DNA of 64,000 nt, taken from Blepharisma japonicum. Lineage: Eukaryota > Ciliophora > Heterotrichea > Heterotrichida > Blepharismidae. The position numbers were made by a program, and so were the translations under genes. Positions 24,811 to 36,198 of the stretch are shown here, piece by piece. The notes under the pieces are model-generated. The model was given only the letters and a program-made list of their open reading frames with translations, was not told the origin of the DNA and did no database searches. The stretch lies in the NCBI GenBank assembly GCA_949751835.1, contig CATKHK010000021.1, positions 62,001 through 126,000 on the forward strand, written 5' to 3'. Positions within the stretch are counted from its first letter, which is position 1; each line of letters begins with the position of its first letter.

Positions 24811-26100
24811 TTAAATATCCCCCAATAAACTCCATTTTTGATATTTTTCAATATCATTCTTGAATATTCTGCCTGACTTAAGGATATATGAAGCTTGTGA
24901 AAGATCATCCATGCACATTTTACCTTCACTTTTATGCTCATTCTCAATTCTTTGAGTAAAATTAATCAAGGCATTGCACCAGTATCTATATAGATATGAG
25001 ATTGGTACATTTTTACTTTGCAAAATCAAATAATCTCAATCAATATCTGCTTCAAGTGGTGAATTACCTAAAAAATTCTCTAAAATTTGTCTTCTAGCTA
25101 TATCATTTGGTAAAGGCACATACACTTCTTTGCCAATCAAATGATAAAAATTTTGATTGATTGCTCAAGGAGCATTTGTTATAAAAATAATGCTAATCTT
25201 TGTATAAGAATATTTAGATGCAAAATGCCCAGAATTTTGCTTTTGAATTGCATTCTGAAGCTCTACCATAAAACGATCTTTGAAATACCAATTAAAATGA
25301 TCAAAACATATTATAGAAGGAGCATAAAATCGAGCTATATCAAATAATAATTCAACAAGTTTTTCACATTGTTTTTTCTTTTCACACATTAAATCATTTG
25401 GTTGAACATAAAAAAAAGTTCCTCCGCCCATCATTGAAGCATTTTTGATAAACATTGTTTTTCCACATCCAGATGGGCCATATAATAAAATTCCTCTATT
25501 TTGGCTTTGTATATACAACTCTGGCATAAGTAGAGGAAGAACTATGGTTTCATATAGACATTCTTCTGCGTCATTAAGATTTACTATATTGCCTAAGTAA
25601 GATGATTCTGAAGAGTTGATAATGCATTTTTCAATTTTATAAATTAATCTTTCAGATAAATTCGTAATATAAGAAAAACTTTCTAAATAGGTAATTCGCT
25701 TCTTTAATGGTAATCTTAAGTCGAGATAATTATTGAATGTCAAATCATGTGCATAATTTTTGTGCCTTAGATTTTCTTCAGTTATCAAATTTGCATATTC
25801 ATAATTATTTGCCTCTAAAGCACTTAAATAGGCTGATTGATTTTGGGGTACAGAAATTGTCGCTAAGGGTTTAAATCTTCTTAATGATTTTTGTGCTTCC
25901 CTAACTTTTGTACATTCACTTAATAAATTAGATTTTATGTCATCTCATTTTATAATTTGAAGGCAATCGATAAAAGATTCAAACATTGATTCGATTAAAG
26001 AAATACCTTGCTCATATAACGCTATAGCTTCTGGATAAAACCCTAAAAGTACATGATCTCTAGCTGAGTCTATAAGCGAGCACAACTTTTCTACCATCAT
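24811..26100 (-). CDS. MIT-AAA katanin-p60-like protein type 2, copy A
   Basis: 429 residues, ATG 26100 (a second ATG follows at 26097) to TAA 24811, intact with TGA as Trp. N-terminal MIT domain (LIDSARDHVLLGFYPEAIALYEQG), basic linker, then AAA ATPase. Walker A is GPSGCGKT. Walker B reads IICFDHFN instead of a hydrophobic run ending DE. Sensor-1 Asn is present (IIFITNAPW). The arginine-finger segment reads YHLIGKEVYVPLP, where katanin has a pair of Arg. Between Walker B and sensor 1 the usual loop is replaced. It is katanin-like in order and length, but should bind nucleotide without normal hydrolysis. Microtubule severing is therefore doubtful. Confidence 0.8.
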
Positions 26101-26476
26101 TTATTTATATAGTTTTCTACAAATATATAAGAATTACCATTAAGCTTGCGAATAGCAAATTATTTGGCAATAAATTTTTTTATTTTCCACATAATATCAT
26201 TTTTCTATAACATAATCAATATAAATAAATTAAATCAAATTCACTTACAAAATTTACCGTTTTTGCCAATTTTTAAAAAATTTGCATTTTTTGTGCATCC
26301 TTTGCTGAAATTTTTGCCACTGGAAAACATGCTCCAGTTAAAACGATTAAAGATTGCAAATGAAAATCCGGAGATAAAATTCTGATGTCCTACTAAACCC
26401 TAAATAAAATTAACTAAAGAAGCAACATATTGTGCAAGTTAATTTATAGTCTTATAATTCAAATTATAAAAATAAC
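26101..26476. other. Junction spacer between copies A and B
   Basis: It contains the end of copy A (to about 26195), 140 bp of unique AT-rich sequence, and the start of copy B at 26338. No gene was seen. Confidence 0.6.
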
Positions 26477-26928
<452 letters not shown>

Positions 26929-27592
26929 TAAATCTGAATAAATTAATTTATAAAATTCAATAATTAATCTAAAAATTACAATTTATCTTAAATCTAGCTT
27001 AATAGAAACATTTTAGCACATTTTATTTATCCCAAATCAGTAGTTTATTGAGTTGTTTTTTATTTATAATTTTGATATGAAAATCTTAATAAGATTTTTA
27101 TTCTGGGAAAAGAACTTTGTTTGCTTTTCATATTCTATAGTTGTTGGAGATTTATATACACTGTTAGTACTAATGGTATATATTCTATGACTGCTCTGAT
27201 GGGGAATAAAGTTACTTAAAAATAATCATTCTCTCATCAATCCATTTTCACAAATAATCTCTGAAAATTTGCCAAATTAGCTGAAGTTAGCTCTAAAGTG
27301 CTCTTATAATTAGGAAATAAAAACCTGCCAAATTGTGGAAATATTATAGCTCCTCCACTTTAATAATAATAATTATTATTTGCCTTCTGTTTTATGGCAC
27401 TTTCCTTGCTAGTTGTTTTTTTAAAAGAAATGATAAATCTCTGTTTATAGCTTTGAGATCCCAACCAGACATGATTTCTATATTAAAAGTGTGCTAGACT
27501 ATAGTTTCCTGATCGATATATATCATAACTATAGCCATAAAAATAATACAGTTTTAAGTTATTTATCAATTATAAAAATATACATAATTAAG
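26929..27592. other. Spacer between E2-like genes 1 and 2, copy B
   Basis: Matches 18203-18818 but carries a 43-bp insertion at about 27137-27179 and keeps the inverted repeat at 27497-27536. No gene was seen. Confidence 0.55.
27497..27536. promoter_or_regulatory. Inverted repeat upstream of E2-like gene 2, copy B
   Basis: GACTATAGTT...AACTATAGCC, the counterpart of 18722-18761 with one mismatch in the arms. The spacer sequence gatcgatatat is also kept. Confidence 0.35.
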
Positions 27593-28038
27593 ATGTCAAT
27601 TAAAAGAATCATAAAAGAAATCAATGATGAGAAAAATTGTTATCATGAATTTGATATTGGTTTTTGGCCTAATAATCCTGATGATGTTTTTAGTTGTACA
27701 GGGGTGATCATGGGTCCTAAAGATTCTGTTTATGATGGTGGAATATTTTTGTAGATATTCAATATCCTGAAGACTATCCTTTTAAGCCGCCAAAAATTGG
27801 ATTCATAACAAAAATTTATAATCCTTGCATCAATCGTGTAGGAGGAATATCTTTGGATATATTAAAGAATCAATGATCTGAATCCCTAACAATGCCTAAA
27901 GTTTTATCAATTCAAAATCTGATGCTAGAGTTTGATGTAAATTCTCCACTTGTTCCTGAAATAGCTTATCAATACAAATATGACAGATCTAAATATGACT
28001 ATATAGCAAGAGAATGAACAGCACCCTTTGCTATGTAA
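27593..28038 (+). pseudogene. E2-like gene 2, copy B; frameshift
   Basis: Colinear with 18819-19268. One base is missing in ggaatatttttgtag (paralogs have ...tttttcgtag), producing TAG after GGIFL. A 3-base in-frame loss also lies in the later VLLSIQ segment. NPC and GGISLDIL are readable beyond the break. Confidence 0.75.
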
Positions 28039-28414
28039 TTAGTTCTAATATTTATTTTACCAAATTAATTAAAATATGTTTTAATGGTAAATCTAAAAAT
28101 ATATTTTAATTTAAGTAATAGATTTGACTTAAAATTATGATAAATAGAATTATAATTATTATTTGCTGATTTAAAACTAAAACAAAGAAGATCTTATATT
28201 TTATTTTTTGATCCAAAATATTTTGCTCTAATACTTTTCGAGGCTCTTTATCAGCATGATATTTTAAATTGTTATAAATCTCTTTTAAATGTTTTTTGAT
28301 CAATTCAACGCTTCTTTATTTAGATTTCTGTGATTCTTCTAAAGTTTTTCAATTGTTATTCTTAGTATTTTTAAATTATTTTATTAGTTATAATAAAAAT
28401 TATAGATAAATAAG
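28039..28414. other. Spacer between E2-like genes 2 and 3, copy B
   Basis: Counterpart of 19269-19701 with a short deletion. Only the shared E2-like leader is recognisable. Confidence 0.5.
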
Positions 28415-28867
28415 ATGTCAACAAACAGAAGAATCATAAAAGATATCAACGATGATAAATATTTCTATCATGACTTAAATTTTAGTTTTTGGCCTAATAA
28501 TCCTGATGATATTTTTAGTTGTACAGGAGTGATCATGGGTCCTAAAGATTCTGTTTATGATGGTGGAATATTTTTCGTAGATATTCAATATCCTCAGTAT
28601 TATCCTTTTAAGCCGCCAAATATTACATTCATAACCAAAATTTATAATCCTTGCATCAATTCTAAAGGAAAAATATCTTTAGATATTATAGAAGATCAAT
28701 TTACGCCTGCTCTAACAGTGCCTAAAATTTTAGTATCAATTCAAAGCCTGTTGCTTGATTTTGATGCAGATTCTCCACTTGTTCCTGAAATTGCTTATCA
28801 ATACAAATATGAGAGATCTAAATATGACTATATAGCCAGAGAATGGACAGCACTCTTTGCTATGTAA
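28415..28867 (+). CDS. E2-like protein 3, copy B; active-site Cys absent
   Basis: 150 residues in an uninterrupted frame that needs no TGA codon: the DQW Trp is replaced by Phe (EDQFTPAL) and the REW Trp is TGG. NPC replaces HPN and GKISLDII stands at the active site. The E2 fold is complete from RRIIKDIND to REWTALFAM. Because the frame is open even under the standard code, it is the best-supported member for a translated product. Its copy-A partner is frameshifted. Confidence 0.88.
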   Translation: MSTNRRIIKDINDDKYFYHDLNFSFWPNNPDDIFSCTGVIMGPKDSVYDGGIFFVDIQYPQYYPFKPPNITFITKIYNPCINSKGKISLDIIEDQFTPALTVPKILVSIQSLLLDFDADSPLVPEIAYQYKYERSKYDYIAREWTALFAM

Positions 28868-29598
28868 TTAGCTCTAGCATTTATTTTACTAAATTAATTT
28901 GTCTCTGTGATTAATTATCTAAAGAATTTTTTATTAAAGCCTCAATGGCAGCGCTTTAACTCCACCATTCACATCAATTAGCACTGTAATTCCAGAACAA
29001 TAATGATTACCAAAACAGAATAGCTTTCATTTAGAAGTTGATTATGCAAATGCCTCAGTCTAGTGGTCTGAGGTCTGCAAGATTTTTATTTCTTCTTTGG
29101 TTTCAGTTTCAGTGTTAGAAATATATAAATTTTGGTACAATTTATATTATAAAGGGACATCTTTTTATTGATAAGCATTAATATAATATTGGTAAGCTTG
29201 AATTAGTGATAGATTATGGAGACTAGAATTGGTTTGATATGCCGTGCAAGTTCTCTGAAATCCATTTCTAATTCTCGATTGTTTGGTCTACTCAAGATCT
29301 CAGCTGTTTTATTTCTTAAGGTGTCTCTTCAATTGAGATCATTAGTAGCGATACTTATTTGAGCATTAGACATAATTGAGCTTAAAATATTAACTATAAT
29401 TAATTTAAATTCTACTAATAATATTGATTGATGCTGATTTTGGGGTTTTTTTTATCTTTATTATTAATAGAGATATCTATAGCACATCTTCTTCATCCCC
29501 TCTTATGATCAGAGTTAATTTTTTACGTAAGATCTAAATAAATTAAGTAATTTTAAATTATTTACCAATTATAATAAAAATATATAGATAAAAGTAAG
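28868..29598. other. Spacer with kelch relic and the E2-like gene 4 deletion junction
   Basis: The kelch relic (listed separately) runs directly into sequence equivalent to copy A 21945 onward at about 29368, skipping the region that holds E2-like gene 4 in copy A. Confidence 0.6.
28935..29368 (-). pseudogene. Relic of a B-box/kelch family gene, copy B
   Basis: Counterpart of 20222-20700, with the same order of fragments and added small differences, truncated on its 5' side by the copy-B deletion. Confidence 0.55.
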
Positions 29599-30051
29599 AT
29601 GATAGCAATCAGAAGAATCATAAGAGAAATCAACGATGATAAAAATAAATATCATGAATTAGATGTTAGCTTTTGGCCTAATAAACCTGATGATGTTTTT
29701 AGTTGTACAGGGGTGATCATGGGTCCTAAAGACTCTGTTTATGATGGTGGAATGTTTTTCGTAGATATTCAATATCCTAAAGACTATCCTCATAAGCCAC
29801 CAAAAATTGCATTTACTACCAAAATTTATAATCCTTGCATCAATTCTAAAGGAAGATTTTTGTTGGATATATTAAGTGATCGGTATTCTCCTGCCCTGTG
29901 AACAACTAATATTTTATTATCAATTCAAAGCATGATGCTAGATTTTGAAGTAGAATATGCACTTGCTCCTGAAATTGCTTATCTATACAAATTTGACAGA
30001 TCCAAATACGAATGCATAGCAAGAAAGTGGACAGCACTCTTTGCTATGTAA
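29599..30051 (+). CDS. E2-like protein 5, copy B; active-site Cys absent
   Basis: 150 residues, ATG 29599 to TAA 30049, intact; TGA is Trp after SPAL. NPC replaces HPN; the active-site region is GRFLLDILSDRYSPAL, Leu at the Cys position. Compared with copy A it starts MIAIRR rather than MSWTIRR and keeps AHKPPK-type rather than YNPPK-type proline loops. The stop is 47 bp from the stop of the convergent AAA gene. Confidence 0.85.
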
Positions 30052-30098
30052 ATAGCTCAAATATTTATTATACTAAAAGAAAATAAATGTGAAATAAA

Positions 30099-31427
30099 TT
30101 ATTTTGAACTCCAATTTTCGTATTTTTCGATATCCCTTTTGTTCTCCCCAGTATATCTGGATGCCGAAAAAGCTTTTCTAAAATCCTCCATGCTTATTCT
30201 TAAATCATCTTCTTTTATACTCTCAATTGATTTTCCTTGACTTTCAATTTCTTTATATATTTCTCTCGCCGGAATCATCATTGCATCTCTACACACAGTT
30301 AATATATTTGATGTTATAAAATTTTGACTTTTAAACACCAAATAATCTCAATCAATATCCACACTAAGCAAGCTATTTGCTAAAAAGACTTCAAAAAGTT
30401 TTCTTCTATTTACCTCATTAGGCAAGGGCAGATAAATTTTCTTTTCAATTAGACTGATAAAATTATGATTGATTTCCCAAGGAGTGTTTGTTATAAAAAT
30501 TATATTTATTGTTTTTGAAGAATGTTCGGATTCAAAAACATTATGAATTTGCTTTAAAATTGCATTTTGAAGCTTTCTATAAAGCTTAAATTGCTGATTT
30601 GTTACTTTATTAATATATTCAAAATCATCAAAACATATTATAGAAGGAGCATAAAATCTAGCTATATCAAATAATAATTTTACAAGTTTTTTGCTTCCCC
30701 CTTTTCATTTAGATATTAGTGCCGATGAACAAATATTAAAAAAAGTTCCACCACCCATTTTTGAAGCTTCTGATACAAGCATTGATTTTCCGCATCCAGG
30801 TGGACCATATATCAAAATTCCTTTATTAGGTCTTCGAGTGTGTAATTCTGGCATAAGTGAAGGAAGCACTATCGTTTCATAGAGAAATTCTTTTGCATCA
30901 TCAAGACCTATAACATCATCTAAACAAAATTTATTAGATGAATCAATTATGCATTCTTCGATTTGGCGAATTAATATCTCATCTAAGCTCAAAGTATCGG
31001 AAATGCTTTCTCTATAAGAGATTCTTTTTTTCAGTGGTAAAATTGAATCCAAATAATCATTAAAGACTAGATCTTCTTGCTTATTAGTATTCCTCTGTAC
31101 TTTTTCAGCATTGTTTATCAAATTTCCAATTTCATAATTATTTGCGTCTACAGTGCCTACAAATGTAGGAAGGTTTTGGGTTTTTACTAATGGTTTAAAT
31201 CTTCGTAGTGATAATTGAGCTTTCTTGACTGTTGTGCATTCTTTTATTAAATTATTTTTTATGTTATCTCATTTTATAATTTGATGATCTTCGGCTGAAG
31301 TGTCTGATGCTGATATTGAATTTATTAAAGAAACACTTTGTTCATATAATGTTATAGATTCTGGATAAAAACCTAAAATTGCATAATCTCTAGCTGACTC
31401 TACAATAAGACACAGCTGTTCTATCAT
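30099..31427 (-). CDS. MIT-AAA katanin-p60-like protein type 1, copy B
   Basis: 442 residues, ATG 31427 to TAA 30099, intact. The MIT domain is at about 1-75 (LIVESARDYAILGFYPESI) and Walker A GPPGCGKS at about 208-215. The katanin pore loop is SKWKGGSKKL (Trp from TGA), followed by LLFDIARFYAPSIICFDDF, which matches the katanin block ...FYAPTTIFIDEID except that the Walker B Glu is Asp. Sensor 1 is IIFITNTPW. The arginine fingers are missing (ISLIEKKIYLPLP). The C-terminus has the LSxEDFxKA-type helix (RISMEDFRKAF) of the Vps4/katanin family. Likely a nucleotide-binding, hydrolysis-poor katanin relative; partner unknown. Confidence 0.82.
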
Positions 31428-31748
31428 TTATTTATTTTAATTATTTTTAATTCTAGTAGTTAACTCAAATTATCAAATGAAATAAAAATTTTTATTAATT
31501 AATGAGTACATTTAGGCTTATATTCATTTCATAATATCTTCAAAAAGATTGAAATTTTAGCCAATATTTTGAATCTTATTTTGAATAGAATTACTATAAA
31601 TATCTCTATTCAGCTCAAATAAATGGGAAATTATCTATATGCTAAATTTAGAATTTTATAATACAGACCTTTTTAATTATTTCAGAAATACTAAAAGATG
31701 GGTAGTAATAAATTTTCAATTAATTCAGCTTATTAAAATTATAAACTA
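31428..31748. other. Spacer between AAA type 1 and E2-like gene 6, copy B
   Basis: 321 bp between divergent genes, matched by 24001-24277 plus about 40 extra bases. Likely holds both promoters. Nothing else was seen. Confidence 0.5.
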
Positions 31749-32195
31749 ATGCCATCAATGAGAAGGATCATAATAGAAATAAATGATGAAAAAGTATTAT
31801 ATCATAAACTTGAAGTTAGTTTTTGGCCTAATAATCCTAACGATATTTATAACTGCACAGGAGTAATCATTGGTCCTAGAGTCTTAGTTTATGAAAACGG
31901 GATTTTTTCTTGGGTGTTCAATATACTTAAGACTCCTTATAAACAACCAAAAATTAGGTTATAACGAAAATTTATATTATTGCATCAATTCTGAAAGACA
32001 AATATCTATCGATATCCTTGGGAATGATTGAAATCCTACTCTCTCAGTGCAGAAAGGTTTAATATCAATTCAAAATCTAATGCTAGAATTTGATGTAGAT
32101 TCTCTATTTGCTCCAGAAATTGACATCAATACATAATTGATAGAGGCAGATATGACTATACAGCAAGAGAATGGACAAATCTCTTTGCTACATAA
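31749..32195 (+). pseudogene. E2-like gene 6, copy B; broken
   Basis: Starts MPSMRRIIIEIND and keeps FWPNNPNDIYNCTGVIIGP, then loses frame in the FFLDIQ region and carries several more indels. The Cys of the NPC motif is still encoded (tgcatcaattct). Broken independently of, or in addition to, its copy-A partner. Confidence 0.75.
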
Positions 32196-32257
32196 TTAAT
32201 CCTATTATTAATTCTAATAATTCTTATCTATTAATTTATTTCATAGTAGCAGAGATT

Positions 32258-33547
32258 TTATATTATAATTACTAGCCAACTAAAGCTCCCCCCAAAAAAA
32301 ATCCAATTTTTATATTTTTCAATACCATGCTCGAACATACTGCCAAACTTAAGAATACCTGAAGCTCTTCAAAGATCATCCATGCACATTTTGCATTTGC
32401 TTTTACGCTCTTTCTCAACTCTTCGAGCAAAAATACTCAAGGCTTCGCACCAGTATCTATATAGATATAAGATTGATACATTTTCACTTTGCAAAATCAA
32501 ATAATCTCAATTAATATCTGCTTCAAGTGGTGTATTACCTAAAAAATTTTCTAAAATTTGTCTTCTAGCTATATCATTTGGTAAAGGCACATACACTACT
32601 TTGTCAATCAGATGATAAAAATTTTGATTCATTGCTCAAGGAGCATTTGTTATAAAAATAATGTTAATTTTTTTATAAGAATATTTAGATGCGAAATGCC
32701 CAGAAATTTGCTTTTGAATTTCATTTTGAAGCTCCATGAATATATCATATTCGAAATATCAATCAAAATCATCAAAACATATTATAGAAGGGGCATAAAA
32801 TCGAGCTATATCAAATAATAATTCAACAAGTTTTTCACATTGTATTTTGTTTCCACACATTAAATCATTTGGTCGAACATAAAAAAAAGTTCCTCCACCC
32901 ATCATTGAAGCATTTTTGATAAACATTGTTTTTCCACATCCAGGTGGGCCATATAATAAAATGCCTCTATTTTGGCTTTGTGTATACAACTCTGGCATAA
33001 GTAGAGGAAGCACTATCGTCTCATATAGACATTCTTCTGCGTCATTAAGATTTACTATGTCGTCTAAGTAAGATGATTCTGAAGAGTTGATAATGCAATT
33101 TTCAATTTTATAAATTAATCTTTCAGATAAATCCGTAATAAAAGAAAAACTTTCTAAATAGGTAATTCTCTTCTTTAATGGTAATCTTAAGTCGAGATAA
33201 TTATTGAATGCCAATTCATGTGCATGATTATTTTGCCTTAGATTTTCTTCAGTTATCAAATTTGCATATTCATAATTATTTGCCTCTAAAGCATTTAAAT
33301 AGGCTAATTGATTATGGGGTACAGAAATTGCCGCTAAAGGTTTAAATCTTCTTAATGATTTTTGTGCTTCCCTAACTGTTGTATATTCACTTAATAAATT
33401 AGATTTTATGTCATCTCATTTTATAATTTGAAGGCATTCGATTAAAGAAATACCTTGCTCATATAATGTTATAGCTTCTGGATAAAACCCTAAGAGTACA
33501 TGATCTCTAGCTGAGTCTATAAGCGAGCACAACTTTTCTACCATCAT
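32258..33547 (-). CDS. MIT-AAA katanin-p60-like protein type 2, copy B
   Basis: 429 residues, ATG 33547 to TAA 32258, intact with six or so TGA-coded Trp. The domains are as in its copy-A partner: MIT (ARDHVLLGFYPEAITLYEQG), Walker A GPPGCGKT, degenerate Walker B ICFDDFDW, sensor-1 Asn (IIFITNAPW), and no arginine pair (YHLIDKVVYVPLP). The C-terminus differs: after KYKNW it reads through a G-rich, hydrophobic extension (SFSWLVIII) where copy A stops at LLGDI. A 12-residue segment of the MIT-linker region is deleted relative to copy A. Confidence 0.8.
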
Positions 33548-34218
33548 TTATTTATATAGTTTTTTACAAATATATGAGAATTACCTTAAGCTTGCGAATA
33601 GCAAACTATTTAGCAATAATTTTTTTATTTTCCACTTAATATTATAGAAGGAGCATAAAACCGAGCCATACAAATAATAATTTTAAAAGTTTTTCACTTT
33701 CTTCTAAACTTCTATCTATTAAACTCTTTCGGTGAATAATAAAAAAAGTTCCACCACCCATCAGGGCAGCATTTCTTACAAGTCTTTTTTTTTCCACACT
33801 CATCTGGGCCATATAGCAAAATTCCTCTATTTGGGTGTAGTGCATATAATTCTGGCATAAGTGAAGGTAGCACTATCGCTTCATAGAGAATTCTTTTGCA
33901 TCATATTGACTTGCTACATCACCATAATCTATGTAATTTGGATTTGAATCTTCAATAATCCATTTTTCAACTATATTAATTAATTCTGCATCTGGATATT
34001 GAATGAAAGAAAAACTTTCGAAATAGGTAATTCGCTTTTTTAATGGCAATCTTAAATCAAGATAATTATTGAATCCCAAGTTACTTTGATGGCTATGATG
34101 CCTTTGCCCTTCCTCAGTTATCAAATTTGCATATACATAATTGTTCACCTTTAAAGTATTTAATCAGAGAGATTGATCTTGGGAGATAGAAATTGTAGCT
34201 AATGGTTTAATTCTTCTT

Positions 34219-34853
34219 AGTATTTATCAATTCGCGTGATTCAGCAGTGCATGCTATATGCAACTCAGACCCCTCTTTTGACATCAAAATTGTGATTTTG
34301 CTAGACTTCTTATATATCACTAAATTTATCATATGGTGGAGCACTCCTAAGCAATTAAATAGTCGCCCGACCACCAAACTCATGGGATGCGTTCTATTGT
34401 TCTGCAATTAACTCTACCTGTTTTCTGCCTAAGATATTGTTCCTTCTCTGGAGTGGCACACAGTGCTCGCCACTCCAGGGGAGAAAGTATATCCCTCATA
34501 GGGCACCAAGGAGCAAAATCTATGCTTTCAAAATGCAATTGACTAGGCTTTAGGTTATTAATGGCATTACTATATAAGGGGTCGGGAAAACTGAACTCTA
34601 TAATGACAAATTGCCTGAGGATTGAAAATTTCCTTTGAAAGAGCTTATTCAGATTATGTTATTTTATTATTATAATTTGATGTATAATTAATTGTGATCA
34701 TAATTAAATCTGTATAATAGTTTACATTTTAAATCATAATTGAATTAAATAATTTTTCTTTCAAATAATTACACAAATGATTTTTCAAACTCAAAATAAA
34801 AATTTATATGCTTCTAGCCAAAAATTTGTAGATTAATAAAGGAGAGGTTAATG
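34219..34853. mobile_element. Insertion of about 635 bp inside the third MIT-AAA gene
   Basis: Intact paralogs read aatcttcttaatgatttttg; here the left side stops at cttctta and the right side resumes at ttaatgattttt, so the insert is bounded by TTA on both sides, as for TA- or TTAA-targeting transposition or an unexcised germline segment. The insert is richer in GC at its left half. It holds a minus-strand coding-like frame (separate entry) and a perfect 10-bp stem (CTGGAGTGGC, 34449-34458, with 34470-34479). No clear terminal inverted repeats were found. The element type is unknown. Confidence 0.45.
34347..34664 (-). CDS. Unidentified frame of about 105 codons within the insertion
   Basis: With TGA as Trp, an open frame runs from about 34664 to TAG at 34347. 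It contains IIEFSFPDPLYSNAINNLKP, then IDFAPWCPMRDILSPLEWRA, then ATPEKEQYLRQKTGRVNC and IPWVWWSGDYLIA at the end. The composition (Trp, Cys, Pro, acidic residues) is protein-like and stops would be expected about every 16 codons in this base composition. There is no good ATG at the 5' end, so it is probably a fragment. I do not recognise the family. Confidence 0.4.
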
Positions 34854-35215
34854 ATTTTTGCGCGTTCTTAACTGTTGTGCACTCTTTTACATACCTCTGT
34901 GAAAATAACTTTAATTAAGTTAAAAAAACTAATTCCCTTCCATGAACGATAAAAAACAACTTTTTACCCTTAAGACTTGTAGAGCTAATAAATTAGACTT
35001 TATATCATCTTGAAGGTTTTCAATTAAAAATTCTGATATTGATTCAATTGAAGAAATACCTTGCCCATATAATGTTATTGCTTCTGGATAAAATCTCAAG
35101 AGTGCATAATCTCTAGCTGAGTCTATAAGTGAGCACAACTGTTCTACCATCATTTTTTTAAAACGATTTTTACAATTCTATAACAGATTGCAAAAAACAA
35201 TTCTTATTATTTAAA

Positions 35216-35980
35216 ATGGGTTGTAGTGAAAGTCTTCACACAAAAGAGCTGCCTGAAAAGCTCACTTGAACTCGTCCGGATTTTGACGAACTTTGCAGCA
35301 AAGGAGAAGAAGCTTTAAAGCGACTCAACATTCTTCGTCGAGATTTACTCTGTTCCTGGGATCGTTTATCAGCTCATTTATCTATAAAAAATCTGCGTCC
35401 TGAGCATGTGCACATTGGTTTATTAATTTCCCTCTCTATTCTTTCATGCCAAGACTTTTTAGGCATAAATTTGCATTTATCCAGCAAACTCCCAGGCATT
35501 TTATTTTCCCAAGATACCCTTGAATTAATTCCTCATCATACTCACCATATGCAAAATTTCCAGCAGGCTTACCAAATGTGGTGCGAATTTAGCTTAGAAA
35601 TAGAGCAATCATTACCTACAATCAGAGCTATAGAGACTATAATAATTCAATGTGGAAATTTATATTATGCACTCACTGATGAAAGATTAAGTAGGGCGAC
35701 AAGGGAGGAATGAAGAATTGTGGACTTTAGGAAAATTGAAGGAAGCGTCAGTGAAAATTTAAGAGTTTTGGTAGATGCTGCAGATTTATTTCATGAAATA
35801 TTGAGGAATGTGAGGGATTGGACTGTAAGCTTGAGAAATTCGTTTGATAGAGTTAGGGAAGAAAGGGTGCAATATGAAATACATCATTTGGCTATTAAAT
35901 GTAGTGAAAATAATGTGTGGGAAGTAAAAAATATTATTGAATTTGTTAGAGAAGATATTACAAGGCTCATAAACCAGTAA
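35216..35980 (+). CDS. Unknown 254-aa protein with N-myristoylation-type start
   Basis: ATG 35216 to TAA 35978 with TGA as Trp at KLT-W-TRP and REE-W-RIV. The N-terminus MGCSES fits a myristoylation site with an adjacent palmitoylation Cys, suggesting membrane attachment. The rest is mostly helical (LKRLNILRRDLL, ENLRVLVDAADLFHEIL), with His-rich HHTHHM near residue 105. No family is recognised. It is transcribed away from the array, 62 bp from the MIT fragment of the third AAA gene. Confidence 0.75.
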
Positions 35981-36198
35981 AAGGCTTACGATGAGTGAGA
36001 TTTTTATTAGCGGATTTAAAATGCTTACGTAAATAAAGGTATCTTTTTTAAAATTTTGAATGAGATTTGTTTATGATAAAGAGAATTATTTCATGAGAAA
36101 TATTCATCTATTTGCAATTTTAATTTCAAAATATTAAGAATAATTGGCGAATTTGCATCATTTTATAACGCAAGAGATGAAGGATTTGTATTAATAAA

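Larger units (their letters stand above)
33640..35153 (-). pseudogene. Third MIT-AAA gene, truncated, broken and interrupted
   Basis: MIT domain at 35153-34930 (LIDSARDYALLRFYPEAITL), middle part at 34210-33880 (NNYLDLRLPLKKRITYFES) and a degraded P-loop to NAALMGGGTFF near 33760. The C-terminal half is absent: homology ends at the copy-B boundary near 33636. Several frame breaks are present. About 635 bp of unrelated DNA splits the linker (34219-34853). It marks a third, mostly lost, unit of the array. Confidence 0.75.

Noticed and set aside
34441-34489. Perfect 10-bp stem as an RNA gene or terminator
   Set aside because: It lies inside the 105-codon frame (PLEWRA to ATPEK) and has no further covarying helices, so a coding or incidental origin is as likely.
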